From NCBI GenBank assembly GCA_966212235.1, contig CBIHPP010000006.1:434001-498000 (forward strand): a DNA stretch of 64,000 nucleotides, read 5' to 3'. This stretch comes from Niastella sp966212235. GTDB lineage: Bacteria; Bacteroidota; Bacteroidia; Chitinophagales; Chitinophagaceae. A model generated the notes under the pieces. That model was given only the letters and a program-made list of their open reading frames with translations, did no database searches and had not been told where the DNA came from. This document shows positions 58,553 to 64,000 of this stretch, piece by piece (the first letter of the stretch is position 1; each line of letters begins with the position of its first letter). The position numbers and the translations under genes are program-made.

Positions 58553-61500
58553 AAACTTCACAACCATCACACTGTCGTTGTTCCGGGCCAGTATAAACGC
58601 TTCTTTTTTGGCTACCTCAATCTTTCGTATATGACGCACCTGTCCCTTTATCAAGATCCCGTTGGTATTTTCAACATCAAATTGCCCATGTCCTTTGTTT
58701 AATAAAAACGTTCCCCATCCGGCATCATATCGGCCCATTTCTACGTTGCTCTCATAATAGTTACCACCCAACAACAGATCGGGTAAACTATCATTGTTTG
58801 CATTAACCACTACCGCGTCCCGGTAGCTTGTTAGCTGCGCCTGCCAGGGCAGTGGTTGTACCGTAAAGTGTAAGTTGCCGTCGTTTATAAGTATGGCATT
58901 ATTAAAATAATTGGCCGTTAATACTTCTGCAGCTTCCAACTTTGCCGATGTAAACAGATCGTTTAACGGCGCTTTGGCAAAATTTTCCGCGTATAAGAAG
59001 TTTTTCTTAAGCACCGGCAGTTGCTTTTCCAGCTCTGCTTTACTGGCAAATGGCAATTCCCTGCCTTGCACATAATAAGTAACTACCTGCTCTTTTTTAC
59101 CGTTCTCATCAAAATCATTATAGTATAACCGAACCGGTTCTTTATCCGACGCTTTTAACCGGCTGTTCAAACCCAGGTTTCCGGCCACCAGGTCAATATC
59201 TCCATCGTTATCAAAATCATATGGCAATATAAAATTCCACCAGCCCTTTTTATCGGTAAGTGCCTTTTTGCTAAACTGGCCATTGTTATTTATCCAGGCA
59301 TCTATACCGCCCCATTCAAACGAGCATATAAGGTCTTTATCGCCATCTTTATCCAGATCGAACCAAACGGCGTTCGTTACAAAACCTGCGTTTGTTAATG
59401 CAGAAGCATGTGCCGCCGTAACATCTTTAAACTTCCCCGTGCCGTCATTTTGTAACAAATACGACTTTGGCATTTGTCCGTATGCCCACGGAATAGCCCT
59501 TCCTCCTACAAACAGATCAACATACCCATCTTTATTAAAATCATTCGGTACAATGCACGATATAGTCTCATTTATATTTGCAAAAGCATTCGGCAGCCTG
59601 GTAAATTGTCCTTTCCCATCGTTCAGGTAAACACGGGGTAACAGATGTTCATCTTTTCCATAAAACTCATTACCACCACTGGCTACTACGAGGTCTGCAA
59701 AACCATCATTATTTACATCTGTTATACAGGCATCCACATCTTCAAACGTGCTGTCGTTTTCAAGATTGGGCTGACTGGTCTTGTAAAATGTCCCCCCGGG
59801 CTTTTGTAAATAAACCGCACTCTTTTGCCATTTGGCCGAACCGATAAATACGTCCTCCATTCCATCCTTATTCAAATCACCTACCGCCAGGGCGGGCCCC
59901 TCGGTTGACAACATGTGCGGCATTAATGGCTCCCGGTCAAATTCGGGGAAATGATTCTCTGTATGCAGGTATTGCAACTGCACACTATCTGTAATGTTCG
60001 TGATGGGGGCAGTTGTATTCTTTTTATAGTTAGTTATTGTATGATAATCAAATGCCAGCTGTCCTTTCCGCCAGGTAAACGTTTGCTGTACATTATTTCC
60101 AGTAAAATGAATTGCCTCATAAGTGTTATCGGGCCATATTAGGAAAGCTGAATCCACTTTTATTTTATCAAGGCCAATATGCATTGGCATTTCCATAGCC
60201 GACAAAAACCCATGTACCCCCTCCTTTTCATAGAGGTATATTTGTCCATTGGCAAACAGCACCACTTTTGTACCAACGCCATTTATGTTGTTTGCCGGTC
60301 CCTTTAATTTTATATCCACAAAAGCCTTGTCATGTTTGTCGTTGCTTTTATTTTCATATACCAACACTGGGTCGTTGATGTTGTTTACCACTACATCCAG
60401 GTCGCCATCATTGTCCAGGTCTGCATATATAGCGCCATTTGAAAAAGTAGATTTGCTGTCCGATATCTGTTGCTCTATATCAGTAAACGAAAGATGGCCG
60501 TTATTTTTAAAGAACTTATTAGGGATTTTTATTTTCGGAAATTTATCAGTGAGGGCCATGTCTTTTTCATTCATCTTATCGGCCCGTAACTTATTCTGTA
60601 TTTCTTCGTTTGAAATATAATTTATGTAATCGATGTCATTCATGCGCTTGGGTATGCCATTCGAAATAAACAGATCTTTCAATCCGTCATTATCAAAATC
60701 CATCCATAAAGCCGACCACGACCAATCGGTGGCATACATACCACTATACAGGCCCACCTCACTGAACACGCCATTGCGTTCATTTAACTGCAAATTATTA
60801 CGAGTGTACTGGTAGTTATAGCCCCTTTTAATTTTCAAATTGAAAATATCATACGCATCTTCGCCCAGCGACCGTTTTAAAATATAAGGATCCGCCGGCA
60901 ACATGTCCATGGTTATGATCTCTGAAAAGCCATCATTATTCACGTCGGCAATATCAACGCCCATCGTATACTGGCTTGTATGATTTATGCAGCTATTCAG
61001 GTCTTCTTTAAATGTACCGTTGTGCTGATTTATATACAGGTAATCATTTTCATGAAAATCGTTTCCGATATATATGTCAGGATAGCCATCAAGGTTTATA
61101 TCGCTTACTGCTATTCCCAGGCCATACCCAATGGCCGAACTGTTAATACCCGACTGTTGGGTTATATCTGTAAACCGAGGTTGTGCATTTGCCGATGAAC
61201 TTGAATCAGCAATAATTTCATTGCGGAACAAGCGATCACCCGATAACGGATGATAGGTTCCCAGAAATTTACTGCGTGGCTGAAAGTTCCCGGTTTCATG
61301 TACGGAATGATTTAATAAATACATATCGAGGTCGCCATCCAAATCACAATCAAGGAATGCAGCCTGTGTACTGAACCCCGAAAAATCAAGCCCCATCTCT
61401 TTAGCCCTGTCAGTATAATGCGGCACCCCGTCCTTATCGATGCCTGTACAAATTAAAAACTGGTTATGGCTTTTCAGTGGACCATAATTGCCTACCCGGC

Positions 61501-61909
61501 ACACATAAATATCCAACAGGCCATCGTTGTTGATGTCCACTATAGAGACGCCTGTACTCCAACCATTATCACGGGGCAGCCCAGCCTCTGCTGTTACATC
61601 TTTAAATTTTAATTTACCCGCATTTAAAAACAGTTTGTTCTGTGCCTGGTTAGAGGCAAAGAACAGATCGATCAGGCCATCGTTATTAAAATCACCGGCG
61701 CCCACGCCCGCCCCGTTGTAGAAATACATGTAATGAAAAATATTGAATGAATCGGTAGGGGCTAAGGTGTTGGTAAATTGCAAACCGGTTCTGGCATTAT
61801 CCAATACCTCAAACAACGGTGGCTGCTGATCCCGTCTTGAGCACGCTGAAAAAATATGTATGGATAGGATTATCAAACAAAAGCCTGCCCACTGTTTGCA
61901 AAAGATCAT
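58544..61909 (-). CDS. FG-GAP/VCBS repeat and ASPIC/UnbV lipoprotein
   Basis: A 1121-residue exported lipoprotein (lipobox FSAC, Cys23). It starts with a CRTAC1-like propeller (GAGVGAGDFNNDGLIDLFFA) and has many FG-GAP/VCBS calcium-binding loops of the DxNxDGxxD type (DINNDGLLDIY, DLDGDLDMY, DFNKDGYVDLF). Near the middle (~540-610) an ASPIC/UnbV module lies (GVGTKVVLFANGQI ... VHGFLSAMEMPMHIGL). A second propeller fills 650-1110. Such proteins are surface-exposed in Bacteroidota and often near glycan-use or SusC/SusD genes; none is in view. The next gene upstream is a close relative. Confidence 0.88.
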   Translation of the reverse strand: MIFCKQWAGFCLIILSIHIFSACSRRDQQPPLFEVLDNARTGLQFTNTLAPTDSFNIFHYMYFYNGAGVGAGDFNNDGLIDLFFASNQAQNKLFLNAGKLKFKDVTAEAGLPRDNGWSTGVSIVDINNDGLLDIYVCRVGNYGPLKSHNQFLICTGIDKDGVPHYTDRAKEMGLDFSGFSTQAAFLDCDLDGDLDMYLLNHSVHETGNFQPRSKFLGTYHPLSGDRLFRNEIIADSSSSANAQPRFTDITQQSGINSSAIGYGLGIAVSDINLDGYPDIYIGNDFHENDYLYINQHNGTFKEDLNSCINHTSQYTMGVDIADVNNDGFSEIITMDMLPADPYILKRSLGEDAYDIFNLKIKRGYNYQYTRNNLQLNERNGVFSEVGLYSGMYATDWSWSALWMDFDNDGLKDLFISNGIPKRMNDIDYINYISNEEIQNKLRADKMNEKDMALTDKFPKIKIPNKFFKNNGHLSFTDIEQQISDSKSTFSNGAIYADLDNDGDLDVVVNNINDPVLVYENKSNDKHDKAFVDIKLKGPANNINGVGTKVVLFANGQIYLYEKEGVHGFLSAMEMPMHIGLDKIKVDSAFLIWPDNTYEAIHFTGNNVQQTFTWRKGQLAFDYHTITNYKKNTTAPITNITDSVQLQYLHTENHFPEFDREPLMPHMLSTEGPALAVGDLNKDGMEDVFIGSAKWQKSAVYLQKPGGTFYKTSQPNLENDSTFEDVDACITDVNNDGFADLVVASGGNEFYGKDEHLLPRVYLNDGKGQFTRLPNAFANINETISCIVPNDFNKDGYVDLFVGGRAIPWAYGQMPKSYLLQNDGTGKFKDVTAAHASALTNAGFVTNAVWFDLDKDGDKDLICSFEWGGIDAWINNNGQFSKKALTDKKGWWNFILPYDFDNDGDIDLVAGNLGLNSRLKASDKEPVRLYYNDFDENGKKEQVVTYYVQGRELPFASKAELEKQLPVLKKNFLYAENFAKAPLNDLFTSAKLEAAEVLTANYFNNAILINDGNLHFTVQPLPWQAQLTSYRDAVVVNANNDSLPDLLLGGNYYESNVEMGRYDAGWGTFLLNKGHGQFDVENTNGILIKGQVRHIRKIEVAKKEAFILARNNDSVMVVKFSK

Positions 61910-61927
61910 AAATTACTACTCTCTTTT

Positions 61928-64000
61928 TTACTTTTTTATATTGTATAGAACCGGATAGTCATCATTTCTTGCAAATAAGATATAATTCACCCCCATACCG
62001 GTAATCAAGGTTATATCCCGCACTTCGCCATCTACTGATAAACCTGTTTGTTGTGATGACAATGCTGTAAATCCACCTTTACCATTATTGACCAACACAT
62101 TGCCATAGCTTGCATCCAACTTACCGAATTGCGGTGGAAAGCCCGATTTATTTCCCCCTAACACCAGGTCGGCAACTCCATCTTTATTAATATCCGTACA
62201 AAGTATGGCATTTACCATTGACAATTGTGCCTGATATGGCAATGGCTGAACTGTAAAGCTACCGTTGCCATTATTAACAGCCACACAGGATTTGGAATAA
62301 TTAAATTGTTTTACACTACTCTTATCGATCAATTCTTTTGTAAACAGCTCCTGAATTGATTTTTTGGCGTAATCCTTATGCTTCAGGTTTTCTTTTTTAA
62401 TGGAAGGGACCTCTTCCTGCATTTCATGCTTTAAGAAAACAGGCATATCCCGTTTATCTATTGTTCGGGTAAGTATCTTATCCTCAGAACCATTGCTGTT
62501 AAAATCGTTGATCCACAACTTTACCGGGTTTACTTTATCGGGATGCAGGTAGAAATTATCGCCCACATTTCCCAGCACCAGGTCGGTTTTACCATCTCTG
62601 TTCACGTCTGCCGCAACAACCGTTTGCCACCAGCCGTACAATTCGCCAAGGTTACTTTTTACTTCGGTAAAATGATCACCGGTGTAAGAAAATATCCGTG
62701 GCGCCATCCATTCGCCGGCAATGATCAGTTCTTTATTGGTATCGCCTGCAACGTCTGCCCATACCGCACCGGTTACCATGCCTATACTGGCTATATCGGG
62801 ATTCTTCGTTTTTGCCAGATCGGCAAAATGCCCATTCCCGTCATTGATGTATATATAGCTTGCAGGCGCAACGCCATAATTCCGCGGCGTGCTTCTGCTT
62901 CCCACAAACAGGTCAAGGTCGCCATCGTGATCGAAATCGTTGGCTGCTGCCACGCCGGTGTTCATGCCGTTACTTTTAAATGCACCTGCATCTAATGTAA
63001 AATTTCCTTTGCCATCATTTTTAAATAACCGGTTTTGCATTTCCCGGCTGTAAGGGGGAGAGTTATTACCGCCAGGCCCTACAAAAAGATCGACATCGCC
63101 ATCTTTATCACAATCAAAAAAAAGGACCGCTTCGTCTTCAAAATCTTTGAACTGCAAAAATACCGGTTCGTTCTTTTTTACAAATCCGCCTTTGCTTTGT
63201 TGCAGATACAATTGTCCGGGATGGCCTTTCGTTCCTCCTATATAAACGTCTGGAAGTTCATCACCATTTACATCGGCAGTGGCCATTTTAGGGCCCTCAC
63301 GGGAAAGTATTTCCGGAATATTTCTTTCGTAATAAAAATCCACATAATCATCTTCCGAATGCTTTTCGAATGCATTGGTCACTGTCGTAAACAATAATGA
63401 ATTATTTTGAACAGAAGGCTGCAGCAAATGTTGCGTACCGGCTGACGGTGAAAGCACCAACATTGTATCTATAGCCGGGCGATTGAATATCGTTTTGGTG
63501 CGATCGGGCCACATAACAACCATTGAATCTATTGTTGCTGTTTTGCCCAACCCGATCACCTGTTTATAATCCATAGATGATTGAAAACCCCGGCTTGGCA
63601 CTACTTCACGGATAATGACAGACCCACCTGCGTACACGGTTATTTTGCTGCCAATGGCAAAAGTATTCTGGCTGCTTTCTTTTAATTGCACACTGATGTA
63701 ATGATTGGCATTCTGCTCGCGCGAGCGGTTCTTATATATAAATGCCGGCTGGTTGATGTTATTGATGATCAGGTCCAGGTCGCCGTCATTATCCAGGTCG
63801 CCATAAGCAGCGCCGTTTGAGAAGGAAGGCTGTGTAAATCCCCAATCCCTGCCCGCATCGGCAAATTGCAGATTGCCCAAATTCCTGTATGCCTTATTGG
63901 TCACCGGCGTTTTAGGAATATGTTCCAGTACTTCATGCACCTTTTCTTTTTTACCGGTCAACACCATTTTCTGAATTACATCATTGGCAAAAAAGTCCAT
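61928..64000 (-). CDS. FG-GAP/VCBS repeat and ASPIC/UnbV protein (partial)
   Basis: The C-terminal 690 residues of a second protein of the same kind; the front lies beyond the window, so the ATG at 64000 is not the true start. It has FG-GAP loops (DLDNDGDLDLIINNIN, DCDKDGDVDLFVG, DFDHDGDLDLFVG), the ASPIC/UnbV region (AIGSKITVYAGGSVIIREV ... GFQSSMDYKQVIGLG) and a second propeller ending YILFARNDDYPVLYNIKK. It aligns over its whole length with 58544-61909, which begins 18 nt after its stop: a tandem duplication in one operon. Confidence 0.86.
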   Translation of the reverse strand: MDFFANDVIQKMVLTGKKEKVHEVLEHIPKTPVTNKAYRNLGNLQFADAGRDWGFTQPSFSNGAAYGDLDNDGDLDLIINNINQPAFIYKNRSREQNANHYISVQLKESSQNTFAIGSKITVYAGGSVIIREVVPSRGFQSSMDYKQVIGLGKTATIDSMVVMWPDRTKTIFNRPAIDTMLVLSPSAGTQHLLQPSVQNNSLLFTTVTNAFEKHSEDDYVDFYYERNIPEILSREGPKMATADVNGDELPDVYIGGTKGHPGQLYLQQSKGGFVKKNEPVFLQFKDFEDEAVLFFDCDKDGDVDLFVGPGGNNSPPYSREMQNRLFKNDGKGNFTLDAGAFKSNGMNTGVAAANDFDHDGDLDLFVGSRSTPRNYGVAPASYIYINDGNGHFADLAKTKNPDIASIGMVTGAVWADVAGDTNKELIIAGEWMAPRIFSYTGDHFTEVKSNLGELYGWWQTVVAADVNRDGKTDLVLGNVGDNFYLHPDKVNPVKLWINDFNSNGSEDKILTRTIDKRDMPVFLKHEMQEEVPSIKKENLKHKDYAKKSIQELFTKELIDKSSVKQFNYSKSCVAVNNGNGSFTVQPLPYQAQLSMVNAILCTDINKDGVADLVLGGNKSGFPPQFGKLDASYGNVLVNNGKGGFTALSSQQTGLSVDGEVRDITLITGMGVNYILFARNDDYPVLYNIKK

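Overview
The window reads as a chromosomal segment of a Bacteroidota bacterium, most likely Chitinophagaceae (Niastella/Chitinophaga-like). The grounds are the gene content and the promoters. Gene content includes type IX secretion (T9SS) C-terminal sorting domains, several LytS/LytTR two-component systems, a methionine synthase split into two genes, DUF4286, ribosomal protein THX, and long FG-GAP/VCBS lipoproteins. Promoters fit the Bacteroidota form TTTG-N18..20-TAnnTTTG and recur in front of many genes. I see no rRNA, CRISPR array, transposase or prophage. One tRNA-Arg(CCU) is present.

Layout. 1-1.2 kb: the start of a Bcr/CflA-type MFS transporter and an AraC regulator. 1.5-7.6 kb: a small coiled-coil protein, then four leftward genes for exported proteins (two duplicated tail-fibre/S74 proteins, a T9SS protein, a seven-repeat propeller lipoprotein). 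7.9-13.5 kb: two LytS/LytTR pairs arranged tail to tail. 13.7-15.2 kb: a GC-rich DUF6223/PQQ-propeller pair and a nucleoside 2-deoxyribosyltransferase-like gene with two palindromic operators on its promoter. 15.3-27.1 kb: a membrane adenylate cyclase, several secreted proteins, a DUF1266 protein, an alpha/beta hydrolase and a membrane AraC regulator. 27.3-33.4 kb: tRNA-Arg, DinB-like, VOC and TPR proteins, then a hybrid kinase with its NtrC-type partner.

33.8-53.8 kb is mostly housekeeping: UvrD-type helicase fused to a Fe-S nuclease, Ig-like lipoprotein, recR, split metH behind a long structured leader, a LOG-family protein, xth, DUF4286, HU, THX, pdxH, a coiled-coil membrane protein, and the leftward cluster rplM-rpsI-rpsB-tsf-pyrH. 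53.9-58.6 kb is accessory: small unknown genes, an 11-bp phased repeat array, a HigBA toxin-antitoxin operon with a third gene, an HD protein and an SRPBCC/GyrI-like protein. 58.5-64 kb holds two large FG-GAP/ASPIC-UnbV proteins, the last cut by the window end.

The best candidates for something undescribed are: the ~295-nt structured leader of metH, with a three-tier symmetric hairpin and a strong Shine-Dalgarno; the paired TTTGCGT-N7-ACGCAAA operators; the 55-residue Gly/Arg tail on ribosomal protein S2; a dispersed AAACCAC-type heptamer repeat next to promoters; and the 11-bp phased array upstream of a basic unknown protein. Family names are given from recognisable motifs. No database search was possible.
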